NCBI RefSeq assembly: GCF_001557215.1
Contig: NZ_LSJM01000289.1
Coordinates: 1 to 8,251 of the forward strand
Direction: 5' to 3'
DNA: 8,251 bases
Source: Sphingomonas sp. CCH9-E2
Lineage (GTDB): Bacteria; Pseudomonadota; Alphaproteobacteria; Sphingomonadales; Sphingomonadaceae
How positions within the stretch are numbered: the stretch's first letter is position 1; the number at the start of each line of letters is the position of its first letter. Shown one piece after another: positions 1 through 6,374 of this stretch. The notes under the pieces are model-generated. The model was not told where the DNA came from. It searched no databases and saw only the letters and a list, made by a program, of their open reading frames with translations. A program made the position numbers and the translations under genes.

Positions 1-110
1 GCCGGGGTCCACCCCACCCCAAGCGCAACGATCGAGCCCAACTCCCACGCCAGCCGCCCGGTGGACCCCGGCACAAGGCCGGGGTGACGGGACTGGCTGG
101 AGTTGGGTGG
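1..110. repeat. REP-like inverted intergenic repeat
   Basis: A perfect 13-base inverted repeat joins 1-13 (gccggggtccacc) and 60-72 (ggtggaccccggc). The second copy also forms its own hairpin: 65-72 (accccggc) pairs with 78-85 (gccggggt) around the loop acaag. Shorter nested matches continue the symmetry: 37-43 (cccaact) with 101-107 (agttggg), and 50-55 (ccagcc) with 95-100 (ggctgg). The left copy is cut by the window edge, so the full unit is probably longer. From memory, GC-rich units of this ccccggc-loop-gccgggg form are common between genes in sphingomonads; that comparison was not computed. No transposase is visible. The block lies just upstream of the gene at 143 and could act as a bidirectional transcript end for whatever lies to the left. 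Confidence 0.6.
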
Positions 111-142
111 AATGCGGTTGTGAGCCGTTGTAGCATTCGAGC

Positions 143-574
143 ATGAAGCATTCCGAACTCCGGGCGATCGTTCATAACGCCGCTGACTCCCTCGGGAGCG
201 GCATCGGCTTGATGATCGGCCATTACGAAATGGATGTTTATGGTGACGCACAGCGTTCCCGCGGTGGCGCGATAACCGTAGATTTTCTGCTAGGTGAGAT
301 CGTCGAAGGTGAGCCCTCCGCTTCGCTCGTGGAGTCTGTCGCGCTTTACCGTGAAGCCTTTGTCGCCCTGTGTGCGAAGTCGGGATGCTCTGTGACTGAC
401 TTCGGCGAAGCGAAGGCACGCTTCTGGTCGGATTCTCTCCACCGCCGATTTGCGGTGATGGTGACAGACCGGGCCGGTCGGTGTTCCAGCACTGAGTATG
501 TCGGCGTCCCGGGTCGGCGGGTGCGCATCTTGGATGCTCTGGGGCGGTTACGACCGAAGCCGAGCGCACTCTAA
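143..574 (+). CDS. Hypothetical protein, 143 aa
   Basis: I do not recognise this family. The product is a soluble-looking mixed alpha/beta protein with no signal peptide and no membrane segment. It opens with a likely helix (residues 1-20), then a Gly-rich stretch GSGIGLMIGHYEMDVYG (about 18-34). Further on come a likely strand-helix region with two cysteines near residues 77 and 82 (ALCAKSGC), and a basic C-terminus. Compared with the genes downstream, codon use is less G/C-biased at third positions, with ATA, CTA, GTA and several GGT and GTT codons in the first third. This fits either an acquired or a weakly expressed gene. The ATG at 143 is the first in-frame start, but no convincing Shine-Dalgarno lies before it. 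The even, non-repetitive composition over 143 codons supports a real gene. It is separated from the operon downstream by 304 bases, so co-transcription is not required. Confidence 0.7.
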   Translation: MKHSELRAIVHNAADSLGSGIGLMIGHYEMDVYGDAQRSRGGAITVDFLLGEIVEGEPSASLVESVALYREAFVALCAKSGCSVTDFGEAKARFWSDSLHRRFAVMVTDRAGRCSSTEYVGVPGRRVRILDALGRLRPKPSAL

Positions 575-602
575 GTTCGCTTACCGATTTTGTTGGATAC
601 AA

Positions 603-629
603 GTTGGAAATTTCCTGATCAGTTCCAAC
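603..629. other. Weak stem-loop after the gene at 143
   Basis: Bases 603-609 (gttggaa) pair perfectly with 623-629 (ttccaac) around a 13-base loop. The region also contains two short palindromes, ggaaatttcc (606-615) and tgatca (616-621). It starts 29 bases after the TAA at 572-574, a plausible position for an RNA 3' end. However, the stem is only 7 pairs and no T-tract follows, so it is not a standard intrinsic terminator. Confidence 0.25.
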
Positions 630-817
630 GATGCCGCCGACCCGCCACCACCGCACACGAGCTCGCCTGACACCCCAGTCGCACCAAAGTCCCGCACCTG
701 TCGCGCCGGTGTCGCGTCGCAGTCGCCTCCCGGTCTCGAACCCGCCCCGTCCCGGTCCACTCACCCCGACAACCGCACATAATCGTCAGCTTCGTCGGCC
801 CGCTCCACACCCCCTTG

Positions 818-839
818 TGCAACGCAACAAAGCATTGCA
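818..839. promoter_or_regulatory. Candidate operator dyad before the ATP-grasp operon
   Basis: The half-sites tgcaacgc (818-825) and gcattgca (832-839) are inverted repeats matching at 7 of 8 positions, separated by aacaaa. The dyad ends 39 bases before the ATG at 879, a position suited to a repressor or activator near the promoter. Surrounding TGC/GCA repeats (to about 844) give the segment a distinctive composition within the C-rich gap. TGC/GCA-rich sites are known for PhaR-type regulators in alphaproteobacteria, but linking this one to PhaR is a guess. No clear -35/-10 pair was found. Confidence 0.3.
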
Positions 840-878
840 GCATGGAACCGTCACGGGGTTCGGGACTTTGGAGGCCTG

Positions 879-2351
879 ATGGGGGTAAGCCGCGCGTTCG
901 ACGAGATTTGGGGTCATGGTGGGCCGGCAAAGCCGCGACCACAATTCAACGAACTCGCGCGCTGGATGGCCGAAACCCCCCACGCCGAACTCCACCGCCG
1001 CCAGCAATCGGCCGAAGCGACCTTCCGCCAACTCGGCATCACCTTCGCTGTCTATGGCGACACCGATGCCAGCGAACGGATCATCCCGTTCGACATCGTG
1101 CCGCGCATCTTCATGCACGACGAATGGGCGCGCCTGTCCGAAGGGCTGGTGCAGCGGGTCGAGGCGATCAACGCCTTCCTCCAGGACATTTACGGCGAAC
1201 GCCGCATTCTCAGCGAAGGCGTGCTGCCGCCCGAACTGGTGCTGTCCAACCCCCAATTCCGCCCCGAAGTCGCCGGTATCCGCCCGCCGCACGACATCTG
1301 GGCGCATATCTGCGGCATCGATCTGGTCCGCACCGGGCCGGATGAATTCTATGTCCTCGAGGATAACGCCCGCACCCCGTCGGGCGTGTCCTATATGCTC
1401 GAAAACCGGGAGGCGATGATCCGCCTCTGCCCCGAATTGTTCCGCAGCTTCCGCGTCGCCGCGGTCGACAGCTACAGCGACATGCTGCGCGAAACGCTCT
1501 ATTCGGTCGCGCCGGAGCGGCGCAGCGCCAGCCCGGTCGCGGTTGTGCTGACCCCGGGGCATTTCAACTCGGCCTATTATGAACACAGCTTCCTCGCCGA
1601 CACGATGGGGGTCGAGCTGGTCGAACCGGCCGATCTGCTGGTCGACGACGACATCGTCTATATGCAGACCATCGCCGGGCGTGTCCGCGTCGACGTCATC
1701 TATCGCCGCATCGACGATGATTTCCTCGATCCGCTCGTCTTCCGCCCGGACTCGCTGCTCGGCGTTCCGGGCATCATGGCCGCTTATCGCGCCGGCAATG
1801 TCGCGCTGGTCAATGCGCCGGGCAACGGCATCGCCGATGACAAGGCGATCTACAGCTACATGCCGGAGATCGTGAAATTCTACTCGGGCGGTGAGGCCAA
1901 GCTGCCCAATGTCGAAACCTGGCGCTGCCGCGAGCCGGAGGCGCTCAAATACACGCTCGACAACCTCAAGGACCTGGTGGTCAAGCTGGTCGACGGCTCC
2001 GGCGGCTATGGCATGCTGGTCGGCCCGACCGCGACCAAGGCGGAGATCGAGGCGTTCCGCGCAGCGCTGATGGCCGAACCGCATCGCTACATCGCGCAAC
2101 CGACGCTGGCGCTGTCGACCGTGCCGACCGTGACCGAAACCGGCTTGGCGCCGCGCCATGTCGATTTTCGGCCCTTCGTCCTCACCGGCTCGCACGGCGT
2201 CCGCGTCGTCCCCGGCGGCCTGACCCGCGTCGCGCTCAAGGAAGGGTCGCTGGTCGTCAATTCCAGCCAGGGCGGTGGGACCAAGGACAGTTTCGTTCTG
2301 CTGCCCGACGGGCCGGTACAGGGACAGGAACAGACGCAGGTGGTCGGCTGA
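879..2351 (+). CDS. Circularly permuted ATP-grasp protein
   Basis: This 490-residue cytoplasmic protein belongs to the circularly permuted ATP-grasp family (COG2308, formerly DUF404/DUF407) and has the family's usual length. Visible family segments are FDIVPRIF (71-78), an acidic YVLEDNARTPSGVSYMLENR stretch (158-177), TPGHFNSAYYEH (225-236), IYRRIDDDFLDP (274-285), VNAPGNGIADDKAIYSYMP (311-329), the glycine-rich nucleotide loop VVKLVDGSGGYGML (367-380), and a C-terminal SSQGGGTKDSFVL (462-474). ATP-grasp enzymes join a carboxylate to an amine through an acyl-phosphate; this family is predicted to ligate amino acids or peptides, and no substrate can be read from the sequence. The ATG at 879 is preceded by GGAGG (870-874). 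Its stop TGA overlaps the ATG of the alpha-E gene by one base (TGATG), indicating translational coupling in a three-gene operon. Confidence 0.93.
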   Translation: MGVSRAFDEIWGHGGPAKPRPQFNELARWMAETPHAELHRRQQSAEATFRQLGITFAVYGDTDASERIIPFDIVPRIFMHDEWARLSEGLVQRVEAINAFLQDIYGERRILSEGVLPPELVLSNPQFRPEVAGIRPPHDIWAHICGIDLVRTGPDEFYVLEDNARTPSGVSYMLENREAMIRLCPELFRSFRVAAVDSYSDMLRETLYSVAPERRSASPVAVVLTPGHFNSAYYEHSFLADTMGVELVEPADLLVDDDIVYMQTIAGRVRVDVIYRRIDDDFLDPLVFRPDSLLGVPGIMAAYRAGNVALVNAPGNGIADDKAIYSYMPEIVKFYSGGEAKLPNVETWRCREPEALKYTLDNLKDLVVKLVDGSGGYGMLVGPTATKAEIEAFRAALMAEPHRYIAQPTLALSTVPTVTETGLAPRHVDFRPFVLTGSHGVRVVPGGLTRVALKEGSLVVNSSQGGGTKDSFVLLPDGPVQGQEQTQVVG

Positions 2352-3292
2352 TGCGCATGCTCTCCCGCACCGCGGCGTCGCTCTACTGGCTTGGCCGTTA
2401 TGTCGAGCGCGCCGATTTCATCGCCCGGCTGGTCGAGGCGACCGTACGCCTCGACGCCCTGTCCGCCCGCCCGGCGGGGGAGGCGGCCTGGGCCAGCGCG
2501 CTCAGCGTCACCTATACCGAAGAGGCTTATGCCGCCGCGCACCACGCGATCAGCCAGCAGCCGGTGGCGCATTTCCTGACGCTCGACATGAGCCACCCCG
2601 GCTCGATCATCCGCTGCCTCGAACAGGCGCGCAACAATGCCCGCGCGGTGCGCACCTCACTCACCCGCGAAGCCTGGACCGCGATCAACCGCCTCTGGCT
2701 GCTGTTCGCCAGGCGCGTCAGCCCGGGCGGCACGACGACGACCTTATCCCTGATCGAAGGAATCATGGCGGAGGCGCGCGGGTTCGAAGGCGCGATCCAC
2801 CGCATGATGGACAATGAAGCGACGATGCTGATCCAGCTCGGCGCCGCGATCGAGCGTGCGGACAACACCGCGCGCTTGCTCGACGTCAAATATCATTTGC
2901 TGTTGCCCGAGGGGGAGAAGGTCGGCGGGCTGGTCGACCGCGACCAGTGGACCACGATCCTGCAGACCGTTTCGGCGGTCACCGCCTATCGCTGGCTGTA
3001 TAGCGACGGGCTCCGCCCCGCCAATGTCATCGACCTGCTGATCACCCGCTCCGAACTGCCGCGCAGCCTGGCGGGTTGCGTTCAGGAAGTGGTGGAGCAG
3101 CTCAACGCCCTTGCCAAGCGCACCGGATTGCAGGGCGAGGCCGACCGCATGGCCCGCGCGCGGATCGCCCGGATGCAGAAAACCCGCGCGCACGAAGTGA
3201 TCGTCAGCGGCCTGCACGAATATCTGCAAGCTTTCATTCGCGAAAATGCGCTGCTCGACGCAGCGATCGCCCGCCAGTTCAGGTTTATCTGA
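2351..3292 (+). CDS. Alpha-E domain protein
   Basis: A 313-residue, almost wholly helical protein of the alpha-E family (formerly DUF403, COG2307), at full family length. The signature LSRTAASLYWLGRYVERAD lies at residues 4-22. A second, similar ERADNTARLLDVKYH segment lies at 168-182, so the protein may have an internal duplication of an E-R-A-D helix. Other conserved-looking parts are NNARAVRTSLTREAW (95-109) and LIEGIMAEARGFEGAIHRMM (134-153). There is no signal peptide or membrane span. Its biochemical role is unknown; members are almost always encoded beside circularly permuted ATP-grasp genes, so a role as partner of that enzyme is inferred. The start at 2351 is preferred over the ATG at 2357 because AGGTGG (2338-2343) is spaced 7 bases before it. 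Its TGA overlaps the next ATG by one base. Confidence 0.92.
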   Translation: MRMLSRTAASLYWLGRYVERADFIARLVEATVRLDALSARPAGEAAWASALSVTYTEEAYAAAHHAISQQPVAHFLTLDMSHPGSIIRCLEQARNNARAVRTSLTREAWTAINRLWLLFARRVSPGGTTTTLSLIEGIMAEARGFEGAIHRMMDNEATMLIQLGAAIERADNTARLLDVKYHLLLPEGEKVGGLVDRDQWTTILQTVSAVTAYRWLYSDGLRPANVIDLLITRSELPRSLAGCVQEVVEQLNALAKRTGLQGEADRMARARIARMQKTRAHEVIVSGLHEYLQAFIRENALLDAAIARQFRFI

Positions 3293-4095
3293 TGCGTTTG
3301 GCCATCGACCACCAGACCCGCTACCGCTTCAGCAGTCCGCAGCAGCGGCTGGTGCAAACGCTGCGCCTGACGCCTGGCGATACGCACGACCAGACCGTCG
3401 TCGATTGGCGCATCGACGTCGATTGCGATGTCCGGCTGCGCGACGCGATCGACGGCTTCGGCAACCGCATCACGATGCTTTACGCCGAAGGGCCGATTGA
3501 GCGGATCGAGATCAACGTCGCCGGACAGGTGCTGACGACCGAGGCGGACGGGCTGATCCGCGGGAGTGCCGAACCGCTGCCGGCCGCTTTGTTCAGCCGC
3601 ACTACGCTGCGTACCGCCCCCAGCGCGGAGCTGGCCGAATTGGCCCGCGCGGCGGCGGGGCAGGCGGATGCACTCGACCAGCTGCACCGCTGGAACGGCG
3701 CGCTGGCGGAGCGCTTCCCCGAAGCGCCCGATCTGCCCGACAGCGGCGCGACCGCGGCGGAGGCGTTTGCGGGCGAGCCCAACGCGCGTGACCTGGCGCA
3801 TATCTTCATCGCCGGCGCCGCCGCGCTCGGCCTCCCGGCGCGCTACGTCTCGGGCTATCGCAATTGCGGCGAAGGGACATGCCCGCCGCATGGCTGGGCC
3901 GAGGCATGGGTCGAGGGGCTGGGCTGGGTCGGCTTCGATCCGTCGGCGGGCATCTGCCCCGATGCCAACTATGTCCGCGTCGCCACCGCGCTCGACTTCA
4001 GCGGCGCCGCGCCCATCGCTGGCATCCGCCAGGGCGAAGGCGTGGAAGAACTGTCCGTAGAGTTGCAGGTCGAACGGATGAACGGCGACGCCTGA
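3292..4095 (+). CDS. Transglutaminase-fold protein lacking the catalytic Cys
   Basis: This 267-residue protein has the layout of the transglutaminase-like proteins found with ATP-grasp and alpha-E genes. An N-terminal beta domain opens MRLAIDHQTRYRFSSPQQRL (1-20), followed by the core domain at about 150-220. The core shows ARDLAHIFIAGAAALGLPARYVSGY (165-189), then HGWAEAWVEGLGWVGFDPS (200-218). Active relatives read G-V-C-Q-D at the helix start; here the matching residues are P-N-A-R-D, so A165 (codon gcg, 3784-3786) replaces the nucleophile, while H200 and D216 of the triad are present. Two cysteines at 192 and 197 lie in the loop before H200, not at the nucleophile position. The reading frame is otherwise intact. 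The ATG at 3292 overlaps the TGA of the alpha-E gene. Longer in-frame starts upstream were rejected because they would lie within the alpha-E gene. A non-catalytic, peptide-binding or scaffold role is inferred. Confidence 0.88.
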   Translation: MRLAIDHQTRYRFSSPQQRLVQTLRLTPGDTHDQTVVDWRIDVDCDVRLRDAIDGFGNRITMLYAEGPIERIEINVAGQVLTTEADGLIRGSAEPLPAALFSRTTLRTAPSAELAELARAAAGQADALDQLHRWNGALAERFPEAPDLPDSGATAAEAFAGEPNARDLAHIFIAGAAALGLPARYVSGYRNCGEGTCPPHGWAEAWVEGLGWVGFDPSAGICPDANYVRVATALDFSGAAPIAGIRQGEGVEELSVELQVERMNGDA

Positions 4096-4097
4096 CC

Positions 4098-4886
4098 TTA
4101 GGCGAAAGCGCGCAACCGCATCGGCTGGGGCGCGGCTTCGGCGACGGTCGCGTCGGCATCGTCCGGCATCCGCGACCAGCCATTGGGGCCGAGCACTTCC
4201 ATCGGGCGATAGCGCGTCTTGTACGCCATCCGGTCGCTGCCCTTCACCCAATAGCCGAGATAGACATAGGGTAGGCCAGCACTGCGGGCGCGGACGATAT
4301 GGTCCATGATGATGAGGTTGCCCAGGCCCTGCCGCTCGGGATGGTCGGCGGCAAAGAAGCTGTAGATCATCGACAGCCCATCGGCCTGCTGGTCGGTGAT
4401 GCACGCCCCAACCAGCGCGCCGCCCAACTCTTCAGGCTCGCGATATTCGATGACATAGGTGCTGACCGGCGACTGCTCGACCATGTCGGCATAGTCGGTC
4501 TCGTCCATCATCGTCATGCCGCCGCTGGGGTGGCGCGCGGCGAGGTAGCGGCGCAGCAGCGCATATTGCTCCTCGGTCGCCCAAGGGCGGCAAGCGGTGA
4601 CCGACAGGTCGGAATGGCGACGGATCAGCTTGCGCTGCGTCGTATTGGGCCGGAACTCGTCGGTGACGACGCGGACCGAGAGGCAGGCATTGCAGCCGAC
4701 GCAGCTCGGTCGGTACGCGACCGACTGGCTGCGGCGAAACCCGATGCGACCCAGCGCGTCGTTGAGTTCGCCGGCATGCGGACCGTTCAGCTCGGTAAAG
4801 ATCTTCCGCTCCTGCCGCCCGGGCAGATACGGGCACGCCGAAGGGCTGGTCACGAAAAACCGTGGAAAGCGCGTCAGTGCCGTCAC
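4098..4886 (-). CDS. bpt: Aspartate/glutamate leucyltransferase
   Basis: A 262-residue member of the Bpt/ATE family, which transfers leucine (or arginine in eukaryotic ATE1) from aminoacyl-tRNA to acidic N-termini, marking proteins for the ClpS/ClpAP N-degron route in the cytoplasm. The N-terminal domain shows [16 protein letters not shown] (18-33) and [20 protein letters not shown] (50-69), including the CxxCxxC cluster C62/C65/C68 with upstream C18. [11 protein letters not shown] follows at 84-94. The C-terminal acetyltransferase-like domain has [21 protein letters not shown] (170-190) and [22 protein letters not shown] (207-228). The start is a GTG (4884-4886), with AAGGGGG (plus coordinates 4894-4900) 7 bases upstream on its strand; the next Met is at residue 124. 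The leucyl versus arginyl specificity is assigned from family knowledge, not read directly. It converges with the ATP-grasp operon, leaving 2 bases between stops. Confidence 0.92.
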   Translation of the reverse strand: MTALTRFPRFFVTSPSACPYLPGRQERKIFTELNGPHAGELNDALGRIGFRRSQSVAYRPSCVGCNACLSVRVVTDEFRPNTTQRKLIRRHSDLSVTACRPWATEEQYALLRRYLAARHPSGGMTMMDETDYADMVEQSPVSTYVIEYREPEELGGALVGACITDQQADGLSMIYSFFAADHPERQGLGNLIIMDHIVRARSAGLPYVYLGYWVKGSDRMAYKTRYRPMEVLGPNGWSRMPDDADATVAEAAPQPMRLRAFA

Positions 4887-4930
4887 CCGTTCGCCCCCTT
4901 CAAACCACGCAATGTGCGTCGGACGTGACC

Positions 4931-4959
4931 CTTATGAAGCGGAGGAATCACGATGAAAA
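4931..4959 (-). promoter_or_regulatory. Possible sigma-70 promoter for bpt
   Basis: Read on the minus strand, TTTTCA (plus 4954-4959) and CATAAG (plus 4931-4936) are separated by 17 bases. Each matches the TTGACA/TATAAT consensus at 4 of 6 positions. The -10 box lies about 45 bases upstream of the bpt GTG, a plausible leader length. This is a pattern match by eye only. Confidence 0.25.
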
Positions 4960-4985
4960 GGCGATTTACCATGAAAATGGGTTAA
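4953..4985 (+). CDS. Doubtful 10-codon ORF with strong SD
   Basis: ATG at 4953 opens a 10-codon frame, MKRRFTMKMG, ending in TAA (4983-4985). A clear GGAGGA (4941-4946) stands 6 bases before the ATG, a better ribosome site than some of the real genes here have. The peptide is strongly basic. It is followed at once by an imperfect hairpin (4986-5020), the arrangement of a leader peptide, but no plus-strand gene follows: the next gene, ilvA, is on the other strand. It also overlaps the candidate bpt promoter. Chance is the leading alternative. Confidence 0.15.
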   Translation: MKRRFTMKMG

Positions 4986-5020
4986 CGGCGGTGCAGTGAT
5001 AATTCGGGATTGCACAGCCG
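4986..5020. other. Stem-loop between bpt and ilvA
   Basis: cggcggtgca (4986-4995) and tgcacagccg (5011-5020) pair at 9 of 10 positions (one G/A mismatch) around a 15-base, AT-richer loop. No T-tract follows on either strand, so it is not a typical intrinsic terminator. It could end the ilvA transcript, which reaches it about 110 bases after the ilvA stop, or be an operator upstream of bpt. Confidence 0.35.
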
Positions 5021-5129
5021 GAAGACGTGCACATCGCAGCTATACTGGAGTGGTGATTCGGTGGGGAGGGGCGCGCGACTCGGTTCGCCGCACGCCCGAT
5101 TCGCTTCGTCGCCAGGCTGTGGAAAACCT

Positions 5130-6374
5130 TCAGTCCAGCTCGACCATGCTGACCGAATAGCCCGCCTCCCGCAGCGCAACCATCAGCCGGTCGAGATGCG
5201 CGCCGTCGCGCGTTTCGCATTCGATATCGGTGATCAGGCCCTTGGCGGGGAGCGAGGTGAACACGCGCTGGTGATACACCTCGATGATGTTGACGCCCTG
5301 TTCGTGGAAGATGCGGCTGACATGGAACAGCGCGCCGGGACGATCCTGCAACCGGATGCGCAGCCGCGCGAGCCGGCCCGAGCGGGCGAGGTCGCGCAAC
5401 AGCACATTGGCGAGCAGCCGCGTGTCGATATTGCCGCCGCACAGCACGATGCCGATCGTCCGGCCCGCAAACCGCTCCTGATTGGACAGCAGTGCCGCAA
5501 GGCCCGCGGCACCCGCGCCCTCGACCACCGTCTTTTCGATCTGCAGCAGCAGGCTGACCGACTCCTCCAGCTTGCGCTCGCTGACCAGCACGATGTCATC
5601 GACCAGCGCTTCGATCACCTGCGCAGTGATGGTGCCGGGCTCCTTGACCGCGATGCCCTCGGCCAGCGTATCGCCGCCGATGGGAAGGTCGGTGCCCTTC
5701 ACGCGGTTGTACATCGACGGGAACAGCTCGGCCTCGACCCCGACGACCTCGATCGCGCGGTCGGCGGCCTTCGCCACCGTCGCCATGCCGGACACCAGCC
5801 CGCCGCCGCCGATCGGCACGATCAGCGTGTCGATACAGGGTGCATCCGCCAGCATCTCCAGCGCGACCGTCCCCTGGCCGGCCATGATCCGCGCATCGTC
5901 GAACGGGTGGACGAAGGTATAGCCGTTCTTGGCCTCAAGCTGGCGTGCATGGGCATAGGCCTCGTCGAACGTTTCGCCTTCCAGGATCACGCTCGCGCCA
6001 TGACCCTCGGTCTGCGTCACCTTCACCGTAGGCGTCGGTTTGGGCATCACGATCGTGACCGGGATGCCCAGCCGGTTGCCGTGATAGGCCAAGCCCTGCG
6101 CATGGTTACCGGCCGAAGCCGCGATCACGCCCTTCGCCCGCGCGGCCGCGTCAAGCTGAAGCAGCGTGTTGAGGGCGCCGCGCTCCTTGTACGCCGCCGT
6201 GAACTGCAAATTCTCGAACTTGAGGTACACGGTCGCGCCGGTCAGGTCGGACAGCGTCTTGCTGTGCAGCGTCGGCGTGCGCACGATCGACCCGCCAATC
6301 CGCTCCGCCGCCATCTGCACATCGGCCAAAGCGAGGGGGAGGGGAGTCGGAGCGGACGCAGCCTGAGTTGCCAT
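5130..6374 (-). CDS. ilvA: Threonine ammonia-lyase with ACT domain
   Basis: A 414-residue PLP enzyme that deaminates threonine to 2-oxobutanoate and ammonia, the entry step to isoleucine. The PLP lysine is K63 in FTAAYKERGALN (58-69). SAGNHAQG (87-94) contacts the substrate/PLP, and the tetraglycine loop PIGGGGLVSG (187-196) holds the phosphate. ECxx-type C-terminal elements include VLCGGNID (310-317). A single ACT domain begins near residue 337 (RLRIRLQDRPGALFHVSRIF) and runs to the end, as in the medium-length threonine dehydratase group, suggesting amino-acid control. The ATG at 6374 is chosen because the family sequence starts there; the upstream extension to 6452 is Arg/Pro-rich and unlike the family. 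The ribosome site before 6374 is weak (GAAAG). The gene stands alone on its strand, divergent from the amidohydrolase, and 243 bases upstream of bpt. Biosynthetic versus catabolic use cannot be told from sequence. Confidence 0.93.
   Translation of the reverse strand: MATQAASAPTPLPLALADVQMAAERIGGSIVRTPTLHSKTLSDLTGATVYLKFENLQFTAAYKERGALNTLLQLDAAARAKGVIAASAGNHAQGLAYHGNRLGIPVTIVMPKPTPTVKVTQTEGHGASVILEGETFDEAYAHARQLEAKNGYTFVHPFDDARIMAGQGTVALEMLADAPCIDTLIVPIGGGGLVSGMATVAKAADRAIEVVGVEAELFPSMYNRVKGTDLPIGGDTLAEGIAVKEPGTITAQVIEALVDDIVLVSERKLEESVSLLLQIEKTVVEGAGAAGLAALLSNQERFAGRTIGIVLCGGNIDTRLLANVLLRDLARSGRLARLRIRLQDRPGALFHVSRIFHEQGVNIIEVYHQRVFTSLPAKGLITDIECETRDGAHLDRLMVALREAGYSVSMVELD

Larger units (their letters stand above)
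575..878. other. C-rich, G-poor intergenic region
   Basis: No convincing gene lies in these 304 bases. By hand count, 631-830 holds about 95 C and 42 G on the plus strand, a strong skew. Transcripts from the gene at 143 would read through a C-rich, G-poor RNA, the composition favoured by Rho loading sites. An 82-codon plus-strand frame (631-879) runs through it, but its translation is Pro/Arg/His/Thr-rich low complexity and it ends on the start codon of the next gene, so it is treated as a compositional artefact. The 3' end carries a dyad (818-839) and the GGAGG ribosome site (870-874) of the ATP-grasp gene. Confidence 0.6.

Noticed and set aside
631..879. An 82-codon plus-strand frame just before the ATP-grasp gene
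   Set aside because: The translation is Pro/Arg/His/Thr low complexity arising from C-rich DNA. No ribosome site was found and it lacks domain character.
786..2195. A 469-codon open frame on the minus strand opposite the ATP-grasp gene
   Set aside because: Its translation is rich in Arg, Asp, Ala and His without any family motif, and the opposite frame is a clear ATP-grasp protein. Long antisense frames are expected in DNA with high GC at third positions.
3082..4404. A 440-codon minus-strand frame spanning the transglutaminase-fold gene and the 3' part of bpt
   Set aside because: It runs in a different frame from bpt and against the transglutaminase gene, both of which are well supported. 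Its sequence is low-complexity Arg/Ala/Gly.
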